Positions 1-5,707 are shown, numbered from the stretch's first letter. The stretch is DNA of 5,707 bases from DATBRV01 sp036560145 (GCA_036560145.1 DATBRV010000148.1:1-5707); one strand, 5' to 3'. Numbers and translations: made by a program. Notes: generated by a model not told the origin, from the sequence alone.

Positions 1-1383
1 ACCCGAGTCCGGGTCGAAGAGACGCAGGAGCAGCGCCACCAGCGTGCTCTTGCCCGCCCCGGTGGGGCCGAGCAGCGCCGTCACCGCACCGCAGGGGGCC
101 TGGAAGGAGACCTCCGCGAGCGCCGGCCGCCCGGGCTGGTAGGCGAAGCCGACCCGCTGGAACGCGATGGCCCGCCGCGGCCGCGCGAGCTCGACCGCAT
201 CGCGTGCGTCGCGCACCTCGGGCTCGAGGTCGAGCAGCTCGAAGACGCGGTCGAGCCCGACCGCGATGTCCTGCCCACGCGCCCAGAGCACGAGCAGCCT
301 TTCGACTGCCTGCGTGCTCGCGCCGAAGGCGGCCTTCGAGAAGTTGAAGAGGCCGAGGTTCCAGGCGGCGAACCCGGCGGCGGCGAGCAGGCGCTGCGCG
401 AACAGCCCCGCACCCTGTTGCGTGCGTAGCGTCGCGATTCCGGTGGCGGCCAGGATCGCGCCGGCCACCAGCAGGAACGCGAGCACGCCGAGCGCCGCGA
501 AGGCGCTGCGCGCGCGGAAGGCCGCCGCGAAGGCGGCCTGCGAGCGCTCCTCGAAGCGCCGCTGCTCGCGGGCTTCCGCGCCATAGGCCTTGATCACGCG
601 GGCCCCCGCGAGCGTCTCCTGGATCTGCGAGGTGAGCGCGCTGTTGCTCGCGCGCGCCTGGCGGAATCCCCGGCGCAGACCCGGCGTGAAGACCGCGCCG
701 AGCAGCAGCGCCGGCGGCCACGCGCACAAGAGCAGCAGCGCGAGCTTCGCGTCGAGCAGCGCGACCAGCGCCGTGGAGAAGGCGAACCGGAGCAGCTGGG
801 CGAGCGGAGAGAGCACCACGGTCTGGATCAGATCCGTCACCATCGCGCTGTCCTGATAGAGCCGGTAGATGGCGTCGCCGACCCTGCTGTCCTGGTGGAA
901 GCGCAAGGAGAGGCGCTGGAGGCGTTGGAAGAGCTCGAGGCGGAGCTCCTGGTTGATGCGCTGGAGGATCCAGAGCAGGTAGTAGGCGAGGGCGGCGCCG
1001 AGCGGCGCGAGCAGGAGCAGCAGCCCCGCCCCGAGCGCCAGCTCGCGGTCGCGCACGCTGCGGCGGGCGGCGGCGTCGAGCGCGCCCACCTGCACGCTGG
1101 TGGCGGGATCGAGCGCGAGCAGGCGCGCCTCGAAGGGCGTCAGCGGCTCGCCCTGGAGCACCCGCGTCCAGTGCAGGTCGAGGAGCAGGGCGCCCGCGGC
1201 CGTGCCGAGCGCGCCGAGCAGGGCCGTCGCCAGCGCGAAGCGGAGCAGATGGGCGCGCACCGGGCGCAGCATGGGCAGGCAGCGCCGCAGCGCGCGCAGC
1301 ACCAGCTGGAGCGAGAGGCCGTCGGCCGCACCACCCTCGGAGGCGCCGCGCCCCGGGATGTCCGCTGAAAGCTGCGACGGCAC
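1..1383 (-). CDS. MsbA-type ABC exporter (fused membrane and ATPase domains), 3' part cut off by window edge
   Basis: Partial gene; 461 residues are visible, read from a GTG at 1383-1381 down to base 1. The start is chosen because GAGGAG lies 8 bases upstream. Residues 1-40 are a cytoplasmic lead. Hydrophobic segments lie near 46-69, 115-140, 193-211, 213-234, 297-317 and 332-350, fitting the six-helix exporter fold. Residues 143-185 (R-L-x-L-F-x-R-L-Q-R-L-S-L-R-F, then G-D) and 251-271 (Q-E-x-L-A-G-x-R-V-I-K-A-Y) are typical exporter cytoplasmic loops. G-L-x-R-V-F-E-L-L-D at 376-385 leads into the nucleotide-binding domain, with a probable A-loop tyrosine at 415 and Walker A GPTGAGKST at 439-447 (bases 69-43). 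Q-loop, signature, Walker B and H-loop lie beyond the window. The family exports lipids, drugs or peptides as dimers. Divergence from an LPS-transport operon makes lipid A-core flipping (MsbA) plausible, but the substrate is unproven. The stretch between helices 1 and 2 (about 70-114) looks longer than usual. Confidence 0.9.
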   Translation of the reverse strand, partial: MPSQLSADIPGRGASEGGAADGLSLQLVLRALRRCLPMLRPVRAHLLRFALATALLGALGTAAGALLLDLHWTRVLQGEPLTPFEARLLALDPATSVQVGALDAAARRSVRDRELALGAGLLLLLAPLGAALAYYLLWILQRINQELRLELFQRLQRLSLRFHQDSRVGDAIYRLYQDSAMVTDLIQTVVLSPLAQLLRFAFSTALVALLDAKLALLLLCAWPPALLLGAVFTPGLRRGFRQARASNSALTSQIQETLAGARVIKAYGAEAREQRRFEERSQAAFAAAFRARSAFAALGVLAFLLVAGAILAATGIATLRTQQGAGLFAQRLLAAAGFAAWNLGLFNFSKAAFGASTQAVERLLVLWARGQDIAVGLDRVFELLDLEPEVRDARDAVELARPRRAIAFQRVGFAYQPGRPALAEVSFQAPCGAVTALLGPTGAGKSTLVALLLRLFDPDSG

Positions 1384-1492
1384 GGAGAGGACTCCTCGCG
1401 GCGGAGGGCGAAGATAGCCGTCCCCGGGGCCTTGACTCGGGGCGCCGCTTGGCCGAAAAAGGAGCTGCGTCTTCGCCGCTGGAGGAAGCCAT
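1384..1492. promoter_or_regulatory. Divergent intergenic region between the ABC exporter and the small exported protein gene
   Basis: These 109 bases must hold the start signals for two outward-facing genes. On the plus strand TTGACT at 1432-1437 matches five of six bases of a sigma-70 -35 box, but no convincing -10 box follows at 16-18 bases. On the minus strand TATCTT (complement of 1411-1416) is a fair -10 candidate, 27 bases before the exporter GTG, without a good -35 box. Ribosome sites are clear on both sides: GAGGAG for the exporter and GGAGGAA at 1481-1487 for the small gene. The promoters themselves are not resolved; GC-rich genomes often have degenerate ones. Confidence 0.35.
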
Positions 1493-1732
1493 ATGCTCCG
1501 CCCGCTTCGCCGACCCCTCGCGGGCGCCTTGCTGGCGCTCGGTCTGCTTGCCGTCGCCTCGCCCGCTGCGGCGGACGAGTACGACCCGAAGTACGCCGGG
1601 CATCCGCTCCGGATCCTCGCCTACGTGCTGCATCCCGTCGGCGTGGCGTTCGACTACCTGCTCTTCCGCCCCGCCCACTGGATCGGGAGCCACGAGCCGC
1701 TGAAGACGATCTTCGGCCACACCGACGACTGA
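1493..1732 (+). CDS. Small exported protein of unknown function (79 residues)
   Basis: The ATG at 1493 is preceded by GGAGGAA at 1481-1487 with a 5-base gap, a strong start. Residues 1-27 form a classic Sec signal peptide: basic R3/R6/R7, a hydrophobic core at 9-22, and SPAAA just before the probable cleavage site ahead of D28. The mature part is about 52 residues and starts acidic (D-E-Y-D-P). It contains G-H-P-L-R at 36-40, a hydrophobic stretch at about 41-58 with H-P-V-G, then R-P-A-H-W at 59-63 and H-E-P-L-K-T-I-F-G-H at 67-76. The His, Pro and aromatic-rich pattern looks conserved rather than random, and the middle stretch could be a membrane-associated helix. It has no cysteine and no lipobox. 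I do not recognise a named family. It lies just upstream of the LPS-transport operon, so an envelope role is possible, but that is inference from position only. Confidence 0.78.
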   Translation: MLRPLRRPLAGALLALGLLAVASPAAADEYDPKYAGHPLRILAYVLHPVGVAFDYLLFRPAHWIGSHEPLKTIFGHTDD

Positions 1733-1805
1733 GACGGGCGCTTCCGGCCCCTGCCAACCCGATTCGGATTGTTCTCCGGCACCATCACTGGTATGGTAAT
1801 TGCAT
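1733..1805 (+). promoter_or_regulatory. Spacer and probable promoter region of the lptC-lptA-lptB-rpoN operon
   Basis: This spacer is clearly richer in A/T than its surroundings from about 1761 to 1808, as expected for a promoter. A sigma-70-like pair is possible: TTGTTC at 1769-1774 and TATGGT at 1792-1797, 17 bases apart, with three and four matches to consensus. That would start transcription near 1804-1806, so the lptC message would be nearly leaderless, which fits the absence of a good ribosome site before 1806. A short inverted repeat (ACCAT 1781-1785, ATGGT 1793-1797) could be an operator half-site pair. GGGC/GCCC around 1737-1751 gives only a 4-bp hairpin with no T-run, so I do not call a terminator after the small gene. 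Confidence 0.4.
1788..1804 (+). promoter_or_regulatory. Candidate sigma-54 (-24/-12) promoter element
   Basis: CTGGTATG at 1788-1795, four bases, then TTGCA at 1800-1804 matches the sigma-54 consensus (YTGGCACG-N4-TTGCW). The invariant GG (1790-1791) and GC (1802-1803) are exactly ten bases apart, the -12 half is perfect and the -24 half matches six of eight. It stands at the head of the operon that encodes sigma-54 itself, so autoregulation is conceivable. Against it, the expected transcription start (about 1815) lies downstream of the best lptC start codon at 1806. No upstream activator site was identified. Confidence 0.35.
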
Positions 1806-2330
1806 ATGCTCATTCAGGGACGCCTCCAGCGGATCGCCACCGGTGTGCTCGCGGCGTCCTCCTTCGCGCTGCTGGGCGCCGAGGCTCCGCAGGGCCGCTT
1901 CAGCTCGCAGCTGCACGTCACCGGCATGACTTTCGTGAGCAGCCGCGGTTCGGTGAGCGAGCTGGTGCTGGTCGCGCAGCGCGCCGAGCTGCGTCCCGAG
2001 ACGAATCTCGCGGTGCTCGACGACGTCCACGTCAGCGCGACGGATCCCGACGAGGCGCGCAGCTTCGACGTGCGCTGCAACCGCGGCGAGCTCGACGTCG
2101 AGACCAACGACTTCCTGGCCGAAGGCAACGTGCGAGGCAGCACCGGGGAGGGTCAGCGCTACCAGACTTCCTGGGTGCGCTACGACCACTCGCGCGGGCT
2201 GCTCTACACGGACGCGCCGGTCGCGATGGAGGACGCCTCCGGCTCCTTCCGCGGCGACGGCTTCCGCTACGACACGCGAAAGCACAGCTTTCGCCTGCTG
2301 GGCAATGTGAGCGTGGTGCAGAAGCCGTGA
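1806..2330 (+). CDS. lptC: LptC-like LPS export protein, membrane-anchored periplasmic bridge
   Basis: The product has 174 residues from the ATG at 1806. LptC receives LPS from the LptB2FG extractor in the inner membrane and passes it to LptA. Here a short N-terminus with R6 and R9 precedes a hydrophobic segment (about 10-25), the expected single membrane anchor or signal. The rest is a beta-rich OstA/LptC-type domain with repeated strand-turn patterns: L-H-V-T-G-M-T-F (37-44), residues 57-75 (A-Q-R-A-E-L-R-P, then V-L-D-D-V), F-L-A-E-G-N-V-R-G (102-110) and a closing G-F-R-Y-D (150-154) with F-R-L-L-G-N-V-S-V-V (161-170). The length is slightly below the usual 190 or so. The start is uncertain: a TTG at 1800 is in frame, a GTG at 1845 would cut into the anchor, and no strong ribosome site is seen. 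It is first in the operon and its stop overlaps the next start. The family call is firm; the exact subfamily rests on gene order with lptA and lptB. Confidence 0.85.
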   Translation: MLIQGRLQRIATGVLAASSFALLGAEAPQGRFSSQLHVTGMTFVSSRGSVSELVLVAQRAELRPETNLAVLDDVHVSATDPDEARSFDVRCNRGELDVETNDFLAEGNVRGSTGEGQRYQTSWVRYDHSRGLLYTDAPVAMEDASGSFRGDGFRYDTRKHSFRLLGNVSVVQKP

Positions 2331-3355
2331 GCGGAGACGACCTCGCATCGCATTGGCGTGTCGCGCTCGTCTGCCTGACGCTCGCCCTGCCGGCCGCGGG
2401 CGCGGCCCCGCCGCCGGAGGCGTCCGCGCCGCGCGTCGCGATCGGCGTCGCTGCGTTCGAATCGGTGGGTCTCGCGGGCGCGCCGGGGACCGACGTGGCC
2501 CGCCTGCTCGCGGACCGGATCGGCACGCGCGGGGTGAACGCCGTGGTGGGTCCCGGCGAGCTGGGCGCGCCTGGCGGCGCCGAGCCGACTCCGGCCGAGG
2601 TCCAGGCGTGGGCCGCGGCGGCAGGGGTTTCCACGATCGCGGTGGGCCGCTCGACCTGGATCGGCGGGCGCCAGAGCATCGACGTCCGGCTGCGCACCGG
2701 CGACTCGGGCGGCCTGCTCGGAACCTACGTGGCGGAGGCCAAGACCCCCGAAGAGCTCGCCTCCGGCCTGGATCGGCTCGCCGCGGAGATCGTCGCCGCC
2801 ACCGTGGCGTGGCTGAAGACGGACGTCGCGGCCGCGCCGCCGTCCCGCGCGCCGAAGCCGCCCCGCGACGAGAAGGACAATCCCTTCGGCCTGGGCGGCT
2901 TCGAGAGCGACCAGCCGCTCTCGATCCACTCCGAAGAGCTCGAGGCCTCCCAGACCGGGGGCACCCGGCGGCTGGTGTTCAAGCGGGGCGTGCGGGTCGA
3001 GCAGGCCGACATGAAGCTGCAGGCGGACCGTCTGGAGGCCTTCTATCCGGAGAAGGCCAGCCAGCCCGAGCGGCTGGTGGCGACCGGCGACGTGCGCGTC
3101 GTGCAGGGCGCGCGCGAGGCCCACTGTGACGAGGCGACCTACTTCCGGGCCGACAAGCGGCTGGTCTGCGACGGCCACGCCGAGCTGCGCGATGGCGACG
3201 ACCGCGTCGCCGGCGCGCGGATCGAGTTCGATCTGGCCTCCGAGCGGGTGGTGGTGAAGGGCGGGGCCTCGGTGCTCTTCCATCCCGAGCCGGAAAAGCC
3301 CGAGCCCGCGCCGGCCGTCGACGCGAAGGCCGTGCCCGGAGGCGCCACCCCGTGA
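2327..3355 (+). CDS. lptA: LptA-like periplasmic LPS transport protein with an extra N-terminal TolB-N/CsgG-like domain
   Basis: The product has 342 residues from a GTG at 2327 that overlaps the lptC stop (GTGA), implying coupled translation. Residues 1-27 look like a signal peptide (R11, hydrophobic 12-25, A-G-A-A near the cleavage site). Residues 36-165 form an alpha/beta domain: strand R-V-A-I-G-V-A-A-F-E (36-45), helix 56-68, strand near 70-75, helix 88-100, then S-T-I-A-V-G-R-S-T-W-I-G-G-R (102-115) and a strand-turn pair. This is the layout of TolB N-terminal or CsgG-type domains. A Pro/basic linker (168-185) leads to an OstA/LptA domain (about 195-320) with D-Q-P-L-S-I-H-S-E-E-L-E (195-206), F-K-R-G-V-R-V (218-224), A-T-G-D-V-R-V-V (252-259) and a matching final repeat. 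LptA builds the periplasmic bridge for LPS. Typical LptA is about 180 residues, so the first half is extra. The frame stays open upstream to 1769, but that part lies over lptC and is coincidental. The gene symbol rests on the C-terminal domain and context. Confidence 0.85.
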   Translation: MSGDDLASHWRVALVCLTLALPAAGAAPPPEASAPRVAIGVAAFESVGLAGAPGTDVARLLADRIGTRGVNAVVGPGELGAPGGAEPTPAEVQAWAAAAGVSTIAVGRSTWIGGRQSIDVRLRTGDSGGLLGTYVAEAKTPEELASGLDRLAAEIVAATVAWLKTDVAAAPPSRAPKPPRDEKDNPFGLGGFESDQPLSIHSEELEASQTGGTRRLVFKRGVRVEQADMKLQADRLEAFYPEKASQPERLVATGDVRVVQGAREAHCDEATYFRADKRLVCDGHAELRDGDDRVAGARIEFDLASERVVVKGGASVLFHPEPEKPEPAPAVDAKAVPGGATP

Positions 3356-4077
3356 CCACGCTCTCCGGAAACGCGCTCACCAAGCGCTACGGCGATCACG
3401 AGGTGGTGCGTTCGATCGACCTCGAGGTCCACCCGGCGGAGGTGGTGGGACTGCTGGGGCCCAACGGCGCCGGCAAGACGACCACCTTCAACATGCTGGC
3501 CGGCGGCGTCCGCCCGACGGGGGGGAAGGTATTTCTCGGGGAGACCGAGATCACCGAGCTTCCGATGTACCGCCGGGCCCGCCTCGGAATCACGTATCTT
3601 CCCCAGGAACCCTCGATATTCAGGAAGCTTTCCGTCGCGGACAACGTCAACGCCATCCTCGAGACCGTGGAGGCGAACCGGACCGTGCGGCGCGAGCGTC
3701 TGCGCGAGCTTTTGGCGGAGCTCGGTCTGACCGAAAAGGCGGGTCGACGGGGAGACAGTCTGTCCGGCGGGGAGCGACGTCGCGTGGAGATCACCCGGGC
3801 CCTGGTGCTCGATCCGAAGTTCATGCTGCTCGACGAGCCCTTCGCCGGGATCGATCCGATCGCCGTGAGCGACATCCAGAAGATCATCGAGCAGCTGAAG
3901 ACCCGCGGAATCGGGGTGGTGATCACCGACCACAACGTCCGCGAGACGCTCTCGATCTGCGACCGCGCGTACATCATCAAGGATGGGGCGATCGTGCGCC
4001 AGGGGCCGCCGGAGGCGATTGCAGCCGACCCCAAGGTGCGTGAAATATATCTCGGAGAGAACTTCCGATTGGGATAG
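3352..4077 (+). CDS. lptB: LptB, ATPase subunit of the LPS export transporter
   Basis: The product has 241 residues, the usual length. The GTG at 3352 overlaps the lptA stop (GTGA) and GGAGG at 3338-3342 lies 9 bases upstream. All ABC ATPase motifs are present: Walker A GPNGAGKT (36-43), Q-loop Q85 in P-Q-E-P-S-I-F, signature LSGGE (137-141) followed by R-R-R-V-E-I, Walker B F-M-L-L-D-E (157-162), D-loop G-I-D-P and switch histidine H194 in T-D-H-N-V-R-E-T. The phrases Y-L-P-Q-E-P-S-I-F-R-K-L, E-P-F-A-G-I-D-P and the C-terminal Y-L-G-E-N-F-R-L are characteristic of LptB rather than of amino-acid (LivF/LivG) transporters. LptB hydrolyses ATP at the inner face of the inner membrane to drive LptFG extraction of LPS into the LptC-LptA bridge. 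LptF and LptG are elsewhere, as is usual. It looks intact. Confidence 0.97.
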   Translation: MTTLSGNALTKRYGDHEVVRSIDLEVHPAEVVGLLGPNGAGKTTTFNMLAGGVRPTGGKVFLGETEITELPMYRRARLGITYLPQEPSIFRKLSVADNVNAILETVEANRTVRRERLRELLAELGLTEKAGRRGDSLSGGERRRVEITRALVLDPKFMLLDEPFAGIDPIAVSDIQKIIEQLKTRGIGVVITDHNVRETLSICDRAYIIKDGAIVRQGPPEAIAADPKVREIYLGENFRLG

Positions 4078-4087
4078 AAATAGAGCG

Positions 4088-5581
4088 ATGGCACTGGAAC
4101 TGAAACAACAGCTCCGCCTCAGCCAGCAGCTGGTGATGACGCCCCAGCTGCAGCAGGCGATCAAGCTGCTCCAGCTCTCGCGGCTGGAGCTGGTGGGGCT
4201 CGTGCAGCAGGAGCTCGAGGAGAACCCGGTCCTCGAGGAGGCCCTGGAGGGCGACGAGGAGCCCGGCGTGGCCTCCAGCGCGGAGGCCCAGTCCGAGGCG
4301 GCCTCGCAGCTGCCCGTCGAGACGGAGCCCCCGCCCCCGGAGACGTCGGCGGCGGAGCCGGCCGCCAGCGCCGACCGCGAGCCGAGCGATGCCGAGAAGC
4401 TCGCCGACGTCGACTGGCAGAGCTACGCCGAGGACTACCCCCAGACGGGGCCGCGCGAGGCGCGCGACGATTCGGAGCGCCCCTCCTTCGAGGCCAGCCT
4501 GACGCGGCGCGCCACGCTCGCCGAGCACCTGCACTGGCAGCTGCAGCTCTCGGGCTTCCCCCCGGAGGAGGAGGCGGCGGCGCACTTCATCATCGGCAAC
4601 ATCGACGAGCGGGGCTATCTGCAGTCGAGCCTGGAGGAGATCGCGCGCCAGGCCGGCGTGGCCGAGACGGTGGTCGCCTCGGCGCTGGCCCGCGTCCAGG
4701 AGTTCGATCCGACGGGGGTCGGCGCGCGCGACCTGAAAGAGTGTCTGACGCTCCAGGTGCGCGCCCTCGGCATCGACGATCCGATCGTCCTGCGGATCCT
4801 CGCCGAGGCGCTCGATCCGCTGATCAAGCGCGATTTCCGCGGCGTCGCGCGCCAGCTCGGCATCACCATCGAGGAGGTCGCGGTGGCGTCGCGCATCGTG
4901 GGCCGGCTCGAGCCCCGGCCCGGGCGCGCCTTCGGCGGCGAAGACCCCGTCTACATCGTTCCGGACATCTTCGTCCACAAGATCGGCGACGAGTTCCACG
5001 TGGTGCTCAACGACGACGGGCTCCCGCGGCTGCGCATCAACGCGCTCTACCGCGAGGTGCTCGCGCGCGGGAGCCAGACGCCGAAGGACACCAAGACCTA
5101 CGTCCACGAGAAGGTGCGCTCGGCGATGTGGCTGATCAAATCCATCCACCAGCGCCAGCGCACCATCTATCGCGTGATGCAGAGCATCATCAAGCACCAG
5201 CGGGAGTTCTTCGAGAAGGGCATCAACCACCTGAAGCCCCTCAACCTGCGCGACGTCGCGGACGACATCGAGATGCACGAGTCCACGGTCTCGCGCGTCA
5301 CCACCAACAAGTACGCGAACACGCCGCAGGGCATCTTCGAGCTGAAGTACTTCTTCAATTCGAGCATCAATCGGGTGGATGGCGATGCGATCGCGAGCGA
5401 GAGCGTGAAGGATCGCATCGGGCGCCTGATCCACAGCGAGGATCCGCGCCGGCCGCTCTCGGACCAGCGGATCGCCGAGATGCTCAAGGTCGCGAACATC
5501 GACATCGCCCGCCGGACCGTGACCAAGTACCGCGAAGCCCTGAATCTGCTGTCATCGACGAAGAGGCGACAGGTCGGCTAG
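4088..5581 (+). CDS. rpoN: RNA polymerase sigma-54 factor RpoN
   Basis: The product has 497 residues from the ATG at 4088, 10 bases after the lptB stop. The frame is open further upstream into lptB, but M-A-L-E-L-K-Q-Q-L-R-L is the standard sigma-54 N-terminus. Region I (1-50) is the Gln/Leu-rich activator-responsive segment (Q-Q-L-V-M-T-P-Q-L-Q-Q-A-I-K-L-L-Q). Region II (about 51-130) is an acidic, Ala/Pro-rich linker. The core-binding part of region III spans about 135-330. A helix-turn-helix (about 386-410, with H-E-S-T-V-S-R) reads the -12 element. The RpoN box A-R-R-T-V-T-K-Y-R-E (474-483) reads the -24 element; the usual form has A where this has T479. Sigma-54 directs core polymerase to -24/-12 promoters and needs AAA+ enhancer-binding activators. 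The ribosome site is weak, so translation may depend on readthrough from lptB. All regions look intact. Confidence 0.97.
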   Translation: MALELKQQLRLSQQLVMTPQLQQAIKLLQLSRLELVGLVQQELEENPVLEEALEGDEEPGVASSAEAQSEAASQLPVETEPPPPETSAAEPAASADREPSDAEKLADVDWQSYAEDYPQTGPREARDDSERPSFEASLTRRATLAEHLHWQLQLSGFPPEEEAAAHFIIGNIDERGYLQSSLEEIARQAGVAETVVASALARVQEFDPTGVGARDLKECLTLQVRALGIDDPIVLRILAEALDPLIKRDFRGVARQLGITIEEVAVASRIVGRLEPRPGRAFGGEDPVYIVPDIFVHKIGDEFHVVLNDDGLPRLRINALYREVLARGSQTPKDTKTYVHEKVRSAMWLIKSIHQRQRTIYRVMQSIIKHQREFFEKGINHLKPLNLRDVADDIEMHESTVSRVTTNKYANTPQGIFELKYFFNSSINRVDGDAIASESVKDRIGRLIHSEDPRRPLSDQRIAEMLKVANIDIARRTVTKYREALNLLSSTKRRQVG

Positions 5582-5610
5582 CCTTCCGCGCGCGCCCGGA
5601 GGCCCCTTCG

Positions 5611-5707
5611 ATGAAGATCATGGACATCCTCGTGAAGGACGCCGTGATCCTCGATCTCGGCGTGCGCAACAAGCGCGACGTGCTCGCCGAGATGGCCCAC
5701 GCGCTGG
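5611..5707 (+). CDS. ptsN: PtsN-like EIIA-Ntr protein of the nitrogen PTS, N-terminal fragment
   Basis: Only 32 codons are visible before the window ends. The ATG at 5611 has GGAGG at 5598-5602, 8 bases upstream; an in-frame ATG at 5620 is less well placed. The fragment (M-K-I-M-D-I-L, then D-A-V-I-L-D-L and K-R-D-V-L-A-E-M-A at 21-29) matches the start of PTS IIA domains of the Fru/Ntr type, where a short strand and K-x-x-V-L-x-E-(M/L)-A helix precede the phosphorylated histidine (not yet reached). EIIA-Ntr is a phosphate acceptor and regulator in the nitrogen phosphotransferase system and typically sits downstream of rpoN, which supports the call. The gap to rpoN is only 29 bases, suggesting one transcript. 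A different PTS IIA subtype cannot be excluded from so short a piece. Confidence 0.8.
   Translation, partial: MKIMDILVKDAVILDLGVRNKRDVLAEMAHAL

Noticed and set aside
167..1368. Plus-strand open frames opposite the ABC exporter.
   Set aside because: Compositionally biased (Arg/Ala/Ser or Glu/Gln/Ala) without domains, and antisense to a gene with a clear exporter fold and Walker A.
1432..1437. TTGACT as a sigma-70 -35 box for the small exported protein gene.
   Set aside because: No acceptable -10 box is found 16-18 bases downstream, so I do not annotate it as a promoter by itself.
1737..1751. GGGC/GCCC hairpin after the small protein gene as a terminator.
   Set aside because: The stem is only four base pairs and no T-run follows.
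1769..2326. The lptA reading frame stays open 558 bases upstream, so a 528-residue product could be drawn from 1769.
   Set aside because: The upstream part is arginine- and alanine-rich without pattern and lies over lptC, whose frame has clear domain structure. The GTG at 2327 gives a signal peptide and a normal overlap, so the extension is a GC-rich shadow.
3983..4087. An in-frame upstream extension of rpoN starting inside lptB.
   Set aside because: The extra 35 residues overlap the conserved LptB C-terminus, and the ATG at 4088 gives the exact standard sigma-54 N-terminus.
3977..5434. A long minus-strand open frame of 485 codons opposite rpoN.
   Set aside because: It mirrors the rpoN codons, with runs of Leu, Arg, Asp and His typical of antisense frames in GC-rich genes, and shows no family motif.

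Overview
The window is GC-rich (roughly 70% by eye, with strong G/C preference at third codon positions) and tightly packed, with almost no non-coding DNA. It carries the lipopolysaccharide (LPS) transport genes lptC-lptA-lptB followed by rpoN and the start of a ptsN-like gene. This order is a Gram-negative (diderm) signature. The high GC, frequent GTG starts and protein style suggest a deltaproteobacterial-type lineage (Myxococcota, Desulfobacterota or a related uncultured group). The exact phylum cannot be fixed from sequence alone.

Layout. On the minus strand, 1383 down to the left edge encodes most of an MsbA-type ABC exporter. It starts at 1383 and is cut by the window edge shortly after its Walker A motif. 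A 109-bp divergent gap (1384-1492) separates it from a small plus-strand gene (1493-1732) for a 79-residue exported protein of unknown function. A 73-bp, locally AT-rich spacer (1733-1805) then leads into the main operon: lptC (1806-2330), an lptA-like gene with an extra N-terminal domain (2327-3355), lptB (3352-4077), rpoN (4088-5581), and a ptsN-like gene (from 5611, cut by the right edge). lptC/lptA and lptA/lptB are joined by 4-base GTGA overlaps. rpoN and ptsN follow after 10 and 29 bases.

How the genes work together. LptB is the cytoplasmic ATPase that powers extraction of LPS from the inner membrane. LptC and LptA are the periplasmic parts that pass LPS toward the outer membrane; LptF, LptG and LptD are not in this window. 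The divergent MsbA-like exporter could supply the earlier step of flipping lipid A-core across the inner membrane, but that is only inference from neighbourhood and family. RpoN (sigma-54) and PtsN (EIIA-Ntr) are regulators commonly encoded next to lptB in proteobacteria.

Most notable points: (1) the LptA-like protein carries an extra N-terminal alpha/beta domain resembling TolB-N/CsgG-type domains; (2) a good -24/-12 sigma-54-type element sits exactly at the head of the operon that encodes sigma-54, although its predicted start point conflicts with the best lptC start codon; (3) the hpf gene usually found between rpoN and ptsN is missing; (4) the small secreted protein beside the operon is unrecognised. 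I see no mobile element, CRISPR array, RNA gene or clear terminator, and no wholly new system.
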